A DNA stretch of 21,223 nucleotides from Nitrospinae bacterium RIFCSPLOWO2_12_39_16 (GCA_001805005.1 MHDO01000074.1:1-21223), one strand, 5' to 3'; positions 7,413-14,370 are shown, counted from the first letter of the stretch. Translations and numbers: made by a program. Notes: generated from the letters alone by a model not told the origin.

Positions 7413-8843
7413 ATGACTGAAGAAGAAAAAGAGGTGCCAAAAAAGAAGAAACCTAAAATCCCAAGGCAGCCAATGCCTGAGCAGGATCCTCATGAAAGGG
7501 CAAAGAACTTCAAAGAAGTTACATACGGCTTCACAGCCGAATTTGCACTAAATGAATCAATCAGATGCATCCAGTGTAAAAAACCTGTATGCATTGATGG
7601 CTGTCCTGTCAACATAAATATCCCTGAGTTTATAAAAAAGGTTTCAGAAGGCGATATGCTTGGCGCAGCAAAGGTCATAAAGAAATCTAACCTCCTTCCT
7701 GCCATCTGCGGCAGGGTCTGCCCTCAGGAAGACCAGTGTGAGATGGTATGCGTTGTAGGGAAAAAAGATAAACCTGTATCCATTGGAAGACTTGAGAGAT
7801 ATGTAGCAGATTATGAGGCAGCACACGGCACATTTGAAATGCCAGAGATAGCACCAAAGACAGGAAAAAAGGTGGCAATCATAGGTTCAGGACCCTCAGG
7901 GCTTGCATGTGCAGGAGACCTGATACAGATGGGACATGAGGTAACAATTTTTGAGGCGCTTCACAAGGCAGGAGGCGTTCTCGTCTATGGCATACCTGAA
8001 TTCAGACTCCCAAAATCAATTGTTGAAAGGGAATTGGACTACCTTCAAAAGATAGGGGTTGAGTTTAAGGTAAACCATGTAATAGGCAGAATAAGGACTG
8101 TTGATGACCTAATTCAAAAGGATGGATATGATGCAGTCTTTCTCGCAAATGGTGCCGGACTCCCACAGTTTATGAATATATCAGGTGAGAACCTTAACGG
8201 TGTATATTCTTCTAATGAATTTCTTACAAGGTCAAATCTGATGAAGGCATATAATTTCCCTGAATACGATACACCAATCAAAAAATACAAGAATGTAGCC
8301 GTTATAGGCGGTGGCAATACGGCAATGGATTCTGTCAGGACAGCACTCAGACTTGGTGCTGAGAACGCCTATATAATTTACAGAAGGTCAAGGGATGAGA
8401 TGCCTGCGAGAAAAGAAGAGATAGAGCATGCAGAGCATGAAGGGGTTCAATTCATAATGCTGACTGCCCCCCTCCGTGTCATAGGCAATGAAAAAGGTTG
8501 GGTAACAGGGCTTGAGTGTATAAAGATGGAGCTCGGAGAGCCTGATGATTCAGGACGGAGAAGACCAGTGCCTGTTAAAGGGTCTGAATTTATTATAAAT
8601 CTTGATGCCGTAATTGTAGCGATAGGAACAAACGCAAACCCACTTGTAGCACAGACAACACCAGGACTTGAGCTCAATAAATGGGGTTATATCGTAGTGG
8701 ATAGCGAAAAGACTTGCATGACGAGTAAGAAAGGTGTATTTGCAGGCGGTGATATTGTTACAGGCGGTGCAACTGTCATCCTTGCCATGGGTGCAGGCAG
8801 GAATGCTTCCAAATCTATAAGCGAATATCTGAAAAACCTCTAA
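7413..8843 (+). CDS. nfnB: NfnB-type large subunit (glutamate synthase small-subunit-like)
   Basis: Large subunit of the Nfn electron-bifurcating transhydrogenase, carrying the bifurcating FAD and two [4Fe-4S] clusters and coupling NADPH oxidation to NAD+ and ferredoxin reduction, or the reverse. It has 476 residues. The N-terminal ferredoxin-like region has Cys52, 55, 60 and 64 and Cys99, 103, 109 and 113. It is followed by the FAD-binding GSGPSG (158-163), a second dinucleotide motif VIGGGNTAMD, and the terminal FAD loop GVFAGGDIVTGGATV. This architecture is shared with GltD and SudA, but the directly preceding nfnA argues for Nfn. A clean Shine-Dalgarno (GGAGGT) lies in the 14-nt gap. The acidic/Lys-rich first 20 residues are a normal extension in this family. 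Confidence 0.92.
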   Translation: MTEEEKEVPKKKKPKIPRQPMPEQDPHERAKNFKEVTYGFTAEFALNESIRCIQCKKPVCIDGCPVNINIPEFIKKVSEGDMLGAAKVIKKSNLLPAICGRVCPQEDQCEMVCVVGKKDKPVSIGRLERYVADYEAAHGTFEMPEIAPKTGKKVAIIGSGPSGLACAGDLIQMGHEVTIFEALHKAGGVLVYGIPEFRLPKSIVERELDYLQKIGVEFKVNHVIGRIRTVDDLIQKDGYDAVFLANGAGLPQFMNISGENLNGVYSSNEFLTRSNLMKAYNFPEYDTPIKKYKNVAVIGGGNTAMDSVRTALRLGAENAYIIYRRSRDEMPARKEEIEHAEHEGVQFIMLTAPLRVIGNEKGWVTGLECIKMELGEPDDSGRRRPVPVKGSEFIINLDAVIVAIGTNANPLVAQTTPGLELNKWGYIVVDSEKTCMTSKKGVFAGGDIVTGGATVILAMGAGRNASKSISEYLKNL

Positions 8844-8880
8844 TTTTAATTAAAATGCTAATGCCTTAAAATTTTTTCTT

Positions 8881-9309
8881 TCATTTTATGCAGTCATAGC
8901 AGAGACCATAAAGCTCCAATTTATGTGCATATACCTTAAATCTGTTCTTCTTTGCTATTTCATTCTGAAGTTTTTCAATATCGTCATTTTTAAATTCAAC
9001 AATCTTCCCGCACCCCCTGCATATAATATGGTCATGGTGGATATGCTCATGGCTATGCTCATATCTTGTCTGCCCGTCACCAAACTGCCTCTCCTGAGCA
9101 AGACCGCACCCCATGAGAAGTTTTAATGTCCTATAAACGGTTGCAATACCTATAGTAGGATTTTTTTGTGAAATCTTTTTATACAGCTCTTCTGTGCTTA
9201 TATGCCATTCTTCTTTTAAAAATGTATCAAGTATTATCTTTCTTTGTGAGGTAAATTTAAGATTCTTTTTTGAGATATACTCTTCAAAAACCTCTTTTTC
9301 ATTTTTCAT
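8881..9309 (-). CDS. Fur-family metalloregulator (PerR/Zur/Fur type)
   Basis: DNA-binding repressor that senses iron, zinc, or peroxide via a bound metal. The 142-residue length fits the family. It has a winged-helix domain with the recognition segment ATVYRTLKLL (56-65), the metal site HHDHIICRGC (91-100) with Cys97/Cys100, and a second structural-Zn pair Cys137/Cys140. The sequence does not allow a choice between Fur, PerR and Zur. It is the last gene of the minus-strand ccm operon, 24 bp after ccmC, separated by heptamer repeat sequence. It converges on nfnB with only 37 bp between stops. A regulator cotranscribed with haem export and cytochrome maturation could link it to iron supply or oxidative stress; this is inference. 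Confidence 0.92.
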   Translation of the reverse strand: MKNEKEVFEEYISKKNLKFTSQRKIILDTFLKEEWHISTEELYKKISQKNPTIGIATVYRTLKLLMGCGLAQERQFGDGQTRYEHSHEHIHHDHIICRGCGKIVEFKNDDIEKLQNEIAKKNRFKVYAHKLELYGLCYDCIK

Positions 9310-9320
9310 AAAATAGCCTT

Positions 9321-9348
9321 AAAGCTTTCAGCTTTAATCTTTAAGCTT
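9321..9348 (-). repeat. AAGCTTA heptamers at the end of ccmC
   Basis: On the plus strand four 7-bp units read AAAGCTT, TCAGCTT, TAATCTT, TAAGCTT. The element starts in the ccmC-fur gap and extends into ccmC, encoding its last residues (KLKD and the stop). It is another heptamer family, unrelated in sequence to the others. Confidence 0.65.
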
Positions 9349-10002
9349 ATTTTTTATTTCATTCATTTCGTCTCTCATCTTTTCCAACGAAATCCTCTGC
9401 CCTAATAAGAGAAAAAATATAAGTGTAAAAGCAAGGAGAGATAATAGGAGAGCAATTAACATGGTAGACTCCAATCCAGAACCCGGGGATTCCATACTCA
9501 ATACCTTTGGCTTTGGATGTATTGTCCTCCACCAGAGAACGGAGAAATGGACAATCGGTACATCAAGAAATCCCACTATCCCAAGGACCGCTGCAAATCT
9601 TGCCCTCTGGGACCCCTCAGGGGCATGAAACCTGAGCATCAGATACGCCACATAGATAAGCCATAATACCAGTGTCAGGGTGAGCCTTGCATCCCACGTC
9701 CACCATACTCCCCATATTGGTTTAGCCCATATAGGTCCTGTTATAAGGACAAGTGAGCAAAAGATGACGCCAACTTCAGCAGCGGAATGAGCGATAATAT
9801 CCCATTCCCTCTCTTTTTTCCATAGATAAAGAATACTTGCAACAAATACAATAAAAAAGGCAAAGAAAGCTATCCATGCAGATGGAATATGAAAATACAT
9901 AATCTTCTGCACAATCCCTTCCTGCCTCTCAATAGGGGTAATGAAAAATGTAAAAATCAATGAAAAAGTTACAACTATGAATGTAAGCCATTTAAAAATC
10001 AT
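9334..10002 (-). CDS. ccmC: Haem export/cytochrome c maturation permease CcmC
   Basis: Inner-membrane protein of cytochrome c maturation System I; it presents haem to CcmE through its tryptophan-rich periplasmic loop. It has 222 residues from ATG 10002 and about six hydrophobic segments. The signature WWTWDARLTLTL is present, preceded by GPIWAKPIWGV, with conserved His residues in YFHIPSAW and in the VHFSVLWWRTIHP segment. The frame is also open to a TTG at 10044, but those 14 residues (LNPRTLESSP type) are encoded by a dispersed repeat, while homologs begin near MIFKWLTF; ATG 10002 is therefore chosen although it has no Shine-Dalgarno. The C-terminus ends in a short charged helix, partly repeat-encoded. 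It is fourth gene of the ccmABDC-fur operon. Confidence 0.92.
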   Translation of the reverse strand: MIFKWLTFIVVTFSLIFTFFITPIERQEGIVQKIMYFHIPSAWIAFFAFFIVFVASILYLWKKEREWDIIAHSAAEVGVIFCSLVLITGPIWAKPIWGVWWTWDARLTLTLVLWLIYVAYLMLRFHAPEGSQRARFAAVLGIVGFLDVPIVHFSVLWWRTIHPKPKVLSMESPGSGLESTMLIALLLSLLAFTLIFFLLLGQRISLEKMRDEMNEIKNKLKD

Positions 10003-10010
10003 AATATTGA

Positions 10011-10090
10011 AAAGGGGCGAGGATTCAAGGGTTCGAGGGTTCAAGTAAATAAAAATAAATCACTTGATCCCTTGACTCCTTGACCCCTAT
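10011..10090 (-). repeat. TTCAAGGG octamer fold-back repeat between ccmC and ccmD
   Basis: The left arm (10011-10046) carries ATTCAAGGG, TTCGAGGG and TTCAAG units in an 8-bp rhythm. The right arm (10059-10090) reads CTTGATCCCTTGACTCC and so on, the imperfect reverse complement. A relative lies at 10921-10978 in the next gap of the same operon. It fills the 84-bp gap and could fold in the ccm mRNA. Confidence 0.75.
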
Positions 10091-10224
10091 ATTTTCAGTT
10101 GCTCCTTAATTGCCTTTAATTCCCTGTCAAGTTCCTTATTTCTCTTTGATAGGCTATAAACATATCCAAAAATTGCAGCCCAGATTATTACATTTACCGC
10201 CAATAGATAAACAAAGTTTTTCAT
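10087..10224 (-). CDS. ccmD: CcmD-like small haem exporter protein
   Basis: A 45-residue protein, too short for routine gene calling, lying between ccmB and ccmC. It has a single N-terminal membrane segment (residues about 3-24, MKNFVYLLAVNVIIWAAIFG), then a short Tyr-containing turn and a highly charged Lys/Glu-rich tail (residues 29-45). This is the layout of CcmD, the small partner that stabilises the CcmABC-CcmE complex and helps release holo-CcmE. A strong ribosome site (GGAGGT) precedes the ATG by 5 nt. Position, topology and RBS together make this a real gene; the stop overlaps the end of the octamer repeat. Confidence 0.88.
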   Translation of the reverse strand: MKNFVYLLAVNVIIWAAIFGYVYSLSKRNKELDRELKAIKEQLKI

Positions 10225-10235
10225 TATACCTCCAC

Positions 10236-10919
10236 TCATTCCTCAATAATATATTCAAAAGACAAAAATGAGACAACTAAATAAATAATATCAAAGACAA
10301 TAATTAATTTCAGCCATGACACTATCTCACCAAAAGGACTCCCTGACAAAATTAAGCCTGTTGATTTTACCGCTGCAATTATAATCGGCACTACAATCGG
10401 AAAAAGCAGTATTGGAAGCATTACCTCCCTTGCCTTGATATTCACAGACATGGCAGAAAATAGTGTCCCTACTGTTACAAAACCAAGTGTCCCTAAAAAT
10501 ATTACAATAATCAGGCTAAAAATTTTATCATATATACTGATGTTAAACAATACTACAAAAACAGGGACTGTAATAGCTTCCATCACAAGCATAAATACCA
10601 GATTTCCAAGCATCTTGCCAAAATAAATAACACTCCTGTCCACTGGCGTAAGCATCAGCCCCTGAATACAGTCATTCTCCTTTTCAAACAAAAAAGAACG
10701 GTTAAGACCAAGTATGCCTGAGAATGTAAAGGCAATCCATAAAACCCCCTGGGCAATATCAAGTGGATTTACCTCCAAGAGGTCAATAGAAAAATTGAAT
10801 ATAACTAAGACTAAAAGTGAAAAGATGAACATGGAGGAGAATATCTCCTTTGTCCGCAGTTCTCCCCTTATATCCTTCCACATAATAGCCCATATCTTAC
10901 TAAAGTAGTCCATAAGCAT
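10236..10919 (-). CDS. ccmB: Haem exporter permease CcmB
   Basis: Inner-membrane permease subunit of the CcmAB ABC module that powers release of holo-CcmE in cytochrome c maturation. It has 227 residues and about six hydrophobic segments after a short cytoplasmic amphipathic N-terminus (WKDIRGELRTKE), which is typical of CcmB. It also has the conserved EKENDCIQGLMLTPVDRSVIYFGKML region with acidic and arginine residues of the coupling loop. Two in-frame ATGs, 10919 and 10913, are both possible; neither has a convincing Shine-Dalgarno, because the upstream gap is filled with the octamer repeat. It is 11 bp upstream of ccmD and 59 bp downstream of ccmA. Confidence 0.92.
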   Translation of the reverse strand: MLMDYFSKIWAIMWKDIRGELRTKEIFSSMFIFSLLVLVIFNFSIDLLEVNPLDIAQGVLWIAFTFSGILGLNRSFLFEKENDCIQGLMLTPVDRSVIYFGKMLGNLVFMLVMEAITVPVFVVLFNISIYDKIFSLIIVIFLGTLGFVTVGTLFSAMSVNIKAREVMLPILLFPIVVPIIIAAVKSTGLILSGSPFGEIVSWLKLIIVFDIIYLVVSFLSFEYIIEE

Positions 10920-10920
10920 T

Positions 10921-10978
10921 AGGGTTCAAGTGGTTTAAATTTTCTTTTCACTCGACCCCTTGAATCCTTGATTCCTTC
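10921..10978 (-). repeat. TTCAAGGG-type repeat between ccmA and ccmB
   Basis: GGTTCAAGTGG at the left and CACTCGACCCCTTGAATCC then TTGATTCC at the right form an imperfect inverted repeat with an AT-rich loop. It is the same family as 10011-10090. It occupies the whole gap between two genes that would normally be nearly contiguous. Confidence 0.7.
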
Positions 10979-11695
10979 TTAGTAGTGTTCTTTCCCTACT
11001 GTATTAAAATACTTTGACTCAAACTTATCCCTGTCAACATTTTCAATTTTTTCAAAATAAGCTATTCTTCCCATAACCTGAATTGCAACATGGGTGCATA
11101 CCTCCAATCCTCTTTCAATGTTATGGGTAATCATTATTATAGTCCTGTCCCCCTTCTTTAAATTTTTCAGAATATCCCTCAATTTCATGGCTGCGTGCTG
11201 GTCAAGTCCGGTGTAAGGCTCATCAAGATATATAATAGAAGGGTCGGGCATGAGGACACGGGCAATAGAGAGCCTCTGCATCATACCCCTTGAGAATGTC
11301 CTCACTGGGTCATGCATTCTCGCAGTAAGCCCTACCTCATCTATGACTTCGGCTATCCTATTTTTCAAATCAGGGATATTATACATCTTCCCGTAAAATT
11401 CAAGATTCTCATAAGAGGTGAGGTTGTTATAAAGAAAGGAATTATGAGAAACAACACCGATATTTTTTCTTATCTCTCCATCTTCATCATGAAGCAGTAT
11501 TCCATTTATCTTTACTGTGCCAGAGGTAGGTTTGATAAGATGTGACAATATCTTTAACAGTGTAGTCTTCCCAGCACCATTAGGCCCAAAAATAGCGAGA
11601 AAACTCCCCTTCTCAAGCTTAAGATTTATATCCCTAAGCGCTGATATATTTCCATACGACTTTGATATCTTTTCACAATCTATCACATAGTCCAT
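10979..11695 (-). CDS. ccmA: Haem exporter ATP-binding protein CcmA
   Basis: ABC-type ATPase that pairs with CcmB in cytochrome c maturation System I, on the cytoplasmic side of the membrane. It has 238 residues with Walker A GPNGAGKTT (37-45), Q-loop VVSHNSF, ABC signature FSRGMMQRL, Walker B IIYLDEP and the switch His in MITHNIE, so it should be catalytically competent. First gene of the minus-strand ccmA-B-D-C-fur operon. The ATG at 11695 lacks a Shine-Dalgarno. The 174-bp divergent gap to the cytochrome gene holds a minus-strand TATAAT-like box (11758-11753) with no good -35, and a 14-bp dyad AGAGAA-TT-TTCTCT (11710-11723) in the leader. Confidence 0.94.
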   Translation of the reverse strand: MDYVIDCEKISKSYGNISALRDINLKLEKGSFLAIFGPNGAGKTTLLKILSHLIKPTSGTVKINGILLHDEDGEIRKNIGVVSHNSFLYNNLTSYENLEFYGKMYNIPDLKNRIAEVIDEVGLTARMHDPVRTFSRGMMQRLSIARVLMPDPSIIYLDEPYTGLDQHAAMKLRDILKNLKKGDRTIIMITHNIERGLEVCTHVAIQVMGRIAYFEKIENVDRDKFESKYFNTVGKEHY

Positions 11696-11833
11696 TTTTT
11701 AATCGTTACAGAGAATTTTCTCTTTAAAAAAGTGTGCCTTAATAAATTTAAAATTATACTATCATATTTCTCTGTTTTTCACTACATCCACTACAGACCT
11801 GTCCCCGAAACAAATTCACAGCTAAATTTTACA

Positions 11834-11862
11834 TTGACAGCCATTTTTCTTGAGTCTATAAT
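11834..11862 (+). promoter_or_regulatory. Full-consensus sigma70 promoter of the diheme cytochrome gene
   Basis: TTGACA (11834-11839), exactly 17 bp, TATAAT (11857-11862): a 12/12 match at ideal spacing. Predicted +1 is about 11869 and the cytochrome ATG is at 11870, so the message would be leaderless. There is no Shine-Dalgarno before the ATG. Confidence 0.8.
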
Positions 11863-11869
11863 TCACACC

Positions 11870-12616
11870 ATGAAAAACAATTTCCTATCTGTCTGTGCAG
11901 ACAGGTCTAAAAGAAAATCTCTCATAATTTTTTGTAGTATTGCGATTTTCTCAATATTCACAAATCAGTATATCATGGCACAAGATGATGAAAGGATAAA
12001 GAGAGGCAAAGAAGCATACAAAAAATATTGCAGTGTCTGTCATGGAAAGACAGGCTCAGGTGACGGACCTGGCAGTGAAATCAGCGGGGTTCCCCCCGCG
12101 ATCTTACAGATAAAGCCTATATGTCCCTTTTATCAGATGATGATATATCTAAGATAATCCTTTATGGAGAAGAGGCATTCCCCTATCTCCAGATGCCTGG
12201 TCGTGGCAGCGAAATAGAAGAATCCATAAGCTGGGATATTGTTTATTACTTAAGGACAATAACAGTGGATAAGGGACCTATAAAAACGCCATCTCCTCAA
12301 GAAAGGGCAGAGAGATTTAAAGAGCCACTGGAAAAGAGGAAAGATATATTACATTCGCTATTGCTCACCCTGTCATGGCATATCGGGAGATGGAAAGGGA
12401 TTTGCCGCAAGAGGGTTAGTGAGTAAACCCGCAGCTTTGAATGACCCAGTTTTAATGTCTAAACTTACAGAGCAGGACATTTTTGCTCATGCTAAAGGAT
12501 TGAAGAAAAAAGAAGACAGAAAAATGCCAATATTTGGAAGGGCAATTACCAATGATATGGTAAATGCTATTGCTACCTATGTAAAGACTCTATCACCTAC
12601 TCCCGACAGCCCATAA
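11870..12616 (+). pseudogene. Diheme class I cytochrome c, broken by two opposite frameshifts
   Basis: Periplasmic electron carrier with two c-type haem domains. From ATG 11870 there is a signal peptide (hydrophobic core SLIIFCSIAIFSIF, cleavage probably before AQDDE). The first haem motif CSVCH (12029-12043) is followed by GKTGSGDGPG. The frame then breaks at the C6 run 12092-12097. The expected continuation RDLTDKAYMSLL through YYLRTI and PSPQERAERF is in the next frame until about 12350. After a second shift of opposite sign, near 12346-12359, the original frame resumes with the second haem motif CSPCH (12362-12376), GISGDGKGFAARG, the distal PIFG and a C-terminal helix to the stop at 12614-12616. 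Without the shifts it would be about 248 residues. Read as it stands, it stops at 12157 after one haem. Decay, assembly error or recoding are all possible; the promoter is intact. Confidence 0.85.
11889..11904 (+). repeat. CTGTCTG-TG-CAGACAG palindrome inside the cytochrome signal peptide
   Basis: A perfect 7-bp inverted repeat with a 2-nt centre, coding for part of SVCADR in the n-region of the signal peptide, 19 nt after the ATG. It adds an odd Cys/Asp-containing stretch ahead of the positively charged RSKRK. It probably belongs to another dispersed palindromic family. Confidence 0.6.
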
Positions 12617-13169
12617 TCTCATAATGTGATGGATTAAGACTGCTCACTTCTATCTTTTTAAACCCTGTCTTATGAAAGAGTTCTTCTGTCTTTTCCCTTG
12701 GCAGTCTTTCCTCAAACGGTGGCCCCTTCTCCTCTACCCTCTTTTCCCAATCAATAGCAATAAGCTTTCCAGAGAGTTTTAGAACCCTCTTTACCTCTTT
12801 TAAAAATTCTATAGGTTTATATACCTCATGCAAAACAAAAACCATTATGGCAATATCAACTATAGCACTATCAACAGACATTTTACTTTCCCCTGACTTT
12901 AATATAATAACATTCTTTGCTGGTTTCCTTTTTTTAAGTTCATCCAACATCTCCTGCTGTGTATCAACAGCATAAACCTTCCCATTCTTACTAACTATCT
13001 CAGATGCAGGAAATACAAAAAAACCAGGACCACAACCAATATCAGCAAAGACCATTCCCTCCTTCAACCCTTTTTCTTTTAAATACTTCATAGGGTCAAT
13101 CTCTTTCTTTCTGTCTTCACTCAAAAGCATCTCAATCTTCTTTGGGTCAAACTTGTGCATATTTTTCAC
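12597..13169 (-). CDS. Class I SAM-dependent methyltransferase
   Basis: Cytoplasmic methyltransferase of unknown substrate, 190 residues. Motif I FADIGCGPGFFVFPA (about 39-53) binds S-adenosylmethionine, the acidic end of strand 2 is VYAVDTQQEML, and a motif like post-I/II is IVDIAIMVFVLHEV. The C-terminal part continues with the Rossmann strands (LKLSGKLIAIDWEKR). This is the generic UbiE/Methyltransf_11 type. The frame begins at GTG 13169; an ATG at 13160 would remove only three residues, and neither has a Shine-Dalgarno. The 3' end overlaps the cytochrome 3' end tail-to-tail by 20 bp. No functional link to its neighbours can be shown. Confidence 0.88.
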   Translation of the reverse strand: MKNMHKFDPKKIEMLLSEDRKKEIDPMKYLKEKGLKEGMVFADIGCGPGFFVFPASEIVSKNGKVYAVDTQQEMLDELKKRKPAKNVIILKSGESKMSVDSAIVDIAIMVFVLHEVYKPIEFLKEVKRVLKLSGKLIAIDWEKRVEEKGPPFEERLPREKTEELFHKTGFKKIEVSSLNPSHYEIMGCRE

Positions 13170-13192
13170 ACAAAAATCTCCACTCCTTATCT

Positions 13193-13212
13193 CTCTTCCC
13201 TTGATGGGAGAG
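13193..13212 (-). repeat. CTCTTCCC/GGGAGAG stem-loop
   Basis: An imperfect palindrome (CTCTTCCC, TTGAT, GGGAGAG) in the 366-bp gap 13170-13535, just upstream of the methyltransferase. It resembles the arms of the longer hairpin at 13455-13516 (CCTCTCCCC and GAGGAG), so it may belong to the same repeat family. Confidence 0.4.
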
Positions 13213-13274
13213 GAATTTAAAGGAGAAGAGGTTACAGAACCTTAAATTTAATCAAAGAGAGGAGGATTATACCC

Positions 13275-13490
13275 GTGAGCAGAAGATTATCAGAGAAGAC
13301 AGAAAAAATCATCAAAAAAATGATGGTATCTACTGCTTGTTCCATAACCTTTACTTTACAAAACTTGAAAAATGCCTTAATTTGTACTTTAGACAATCAA
13401 AAATGTTTGACTTACCAACTCTGTTATGTTTTAATTTTTTCTATACAAAGCAATTTGCCCGCCACCTTAATCCTCTCCCCACATACATAA
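13275..13490 (+). CDS. Doubtful small ORF (71 residues)
   Basis: GTG start at 13275 with a good Shine-Dalgarno-like AGAGAGGAGG 9 nt upstream. The first 17 residues (MSRRLSEKTEKIIKKMM) look protein-like, but the rest is Cys/Leu/Thr-rich with no recognisable domain. It runs through the promoter and hairpin of the next gene. It may be a leader peptide, a degraded gene fragment, or chance. The rest of this gap holds the small stem-loop at 13193-13212 and the regulatory elements at 13407-13516. Confidence 0.22.
   Translation: MSRRLSEKTEKIIKKMMVSTACSITFTLQNLKNALICTLDNQKCLTYQLCYVLIFSIQSNLPATLILSPHT
13407..13435 (+). promoter_or_regulatory. Candidate promoter of the LsrF-like aldolase gene
   Basis: TTGACT (13407-13412, 5/6), 17-bp spacer, TTTAAT (13430-13435, 5/6). 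Predicted +1 near 13442 leaves a 94-nt leader that contains a long hairpin and a Shine-Dalgarno. Confidence 0.6.
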
Positions 13491-13516
13491 TTTATGTGAG
13501 GAGAAAGGTTGGGCAA
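13455..13516 (+). promoter_or_regulatory. Long imperfect hairpin in the aldolase leader
   Basis: The outer stem pairs TTGCCC (13455-13460) with GGGCAA (13511-13516). The middle pairs ACCTT-like with AAGGTT. The inner stem pairs CTCCCCACATA with TATGTGAGGAG around a short CATAATT loop. The Shine-Dalgarno GGAGG (13523-13527) follows 6 nt later, 8 nt before the ATG. It could be a repeat-derived element or a real regulatory leader; no known riboswitch class is recognised. Confidence 0.5.
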
Positions 13517-13535
13517 GTGAAAGGAGGATTTTAAT

Positions 13536-14327
13536 ATGAATTGGGGAATGAAGAATCGCCTATCGCAGTTAATTAAGTCTGATGGAAAATGTTTGTTTAT
13601 GCCTATTGACCACGGATACTTTTTAGGTCCCACATCAAAACTGGAAAAACCCGGAGATACAATTAAGCCCCTTCTCCAATACAGTGATGCGCTTTTTGTT
13701 ACGAGGGGGGTATTAAGGTCGTGTATCCCGCCTGACAACAGCATACCTATTATTTTAAGGGTATCAGGTGGCACCAGTGTTGTAGGCAAAGACCTCGCCA
13801 ATGAAGGCATCACTACATCCATAAAAGAGGCAATCAGACTTAATGTATCAGCCGTTGGTTTATCTGTATTTATTGGCAGTGACTATGAGCATCAAACTCT
13901 CATGAACCTGTCAAACCTTGTAAATGAGGCTGAGGAATATGGAATTCCAGTAATGGCAGTTACAGCAGTTGGTAAGGAATTGGAAAAGCGTGATGCCCGT
14001 TATCTTGCATTGTGCTGCCGCATTGCCGCCGAGCTTGGTGCAAAGGTCGTAAAGACATACTGGTGTGAAAATTTTGATAAGGTTGTGAACAGCTGTCCTG
14101 TCCCTGTTGTCATAGCAGGCGGACCAAAGACAGAAACAGAACTTGAGGTATTAGAATTTGTTTATGATGGAATGCAGAAAGGTGCCATAGGGGTAAATCT
14201 TGGAAGGAATATCTGGCAAAACGCACACCCTGTGCCTATGATTAAGGCAATCCGTGCAGTTATCCACGAAAACGCATCAGCAAAAGAGGCAAATAAGATT
14301 TATGAAAGTGAGAAAAAAAAGAAATAG
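13536..14327 (+). CDS. DeoC/LacD-like class I aldolase, LsrF/DhnA family
   Basis: Cytoplasmic (beta/alpha)8 enzyme of the family that contains LsrF (thiolase/aldolase acting on phosphorylated autoinducer-2 product), archaeal ADH synthase and DhnA-type fructose-bisphosphate aldolase. It has 263 residues. Similarity to LsrF is visible along the length: WGMKNRLS at the start, PIDHGYFLGPT (23-33), FVTRGVLRS, LRVSGGTS, IGSDYEHQ, MAVTAVGKE, KTYWCENF with the probable Schiff-base Lys173, PVPVVIAGGPK and GRNIWQNAHPV near the C-terminus. No other lsr genes (kinase, transporter, repressor, LsrG) are nearby, so autoinducer degradation is doubtful. The adjacent dehydrogenase suggests a two-step sugar or keto-phosphate pathway. 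Start is ATG 13536 with GGAGG 8 nt upstream. The C-terminus ends in a lysine run. Confidence 0.85.
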   Translation: MNWGMKNRLSQLIKSDGKCLFMPIDHGYFLGPTSKLEKPGDTIKPLLQYSDALFVTRGVLRSCIPPDNSIPIILRVSGGTSVVGKDLANEGITTSIKEAIRLNVSAVGLSVFIGSDYEHQTLMNLSNLVNEAEEYGIPVMAVTAVGKELEKRDARYLALCCRIAAELGAKVVKTYWCENFDKVVNSCPVPVVIAGGPKTETELEVLEFVYDGMQKGAIGVNLGRNIWQNAHPVPMIKAIRAVIHENASAKEANKIYESEKKKK

Positions 14328-14331
14328 ATAC

Positions 14332-14370
14332 TTGAACACGAATGTCACGAATAGACGAGTCACACGAATT
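14332..14370 (+). repeat. CACGAAT-type repeat after the aldolase gene
   Basis: Repeated ACACGAAT, TCACGAAT, and CACACGAATTAATT units start 4 bp after the stop codon. A fuller fold-back copy is at 19649-19746. No inverted arm is evident in this copy. Confidence 0.65.

Noticed and set aside
8843..8856. ATTTTAATTAAAAT palindrome as a terminator between nfnB and fur
   Set aside because: All-AT stem of low stability in an AT-rich gap; chance is a sufficient explanation.
10003..10044. N-terminal extension of ccmC from TTG 10044
   Set aside because: Mostly encoded by a dispersed repeat and not expected in CcmC; ATG 10002 matches the family start.
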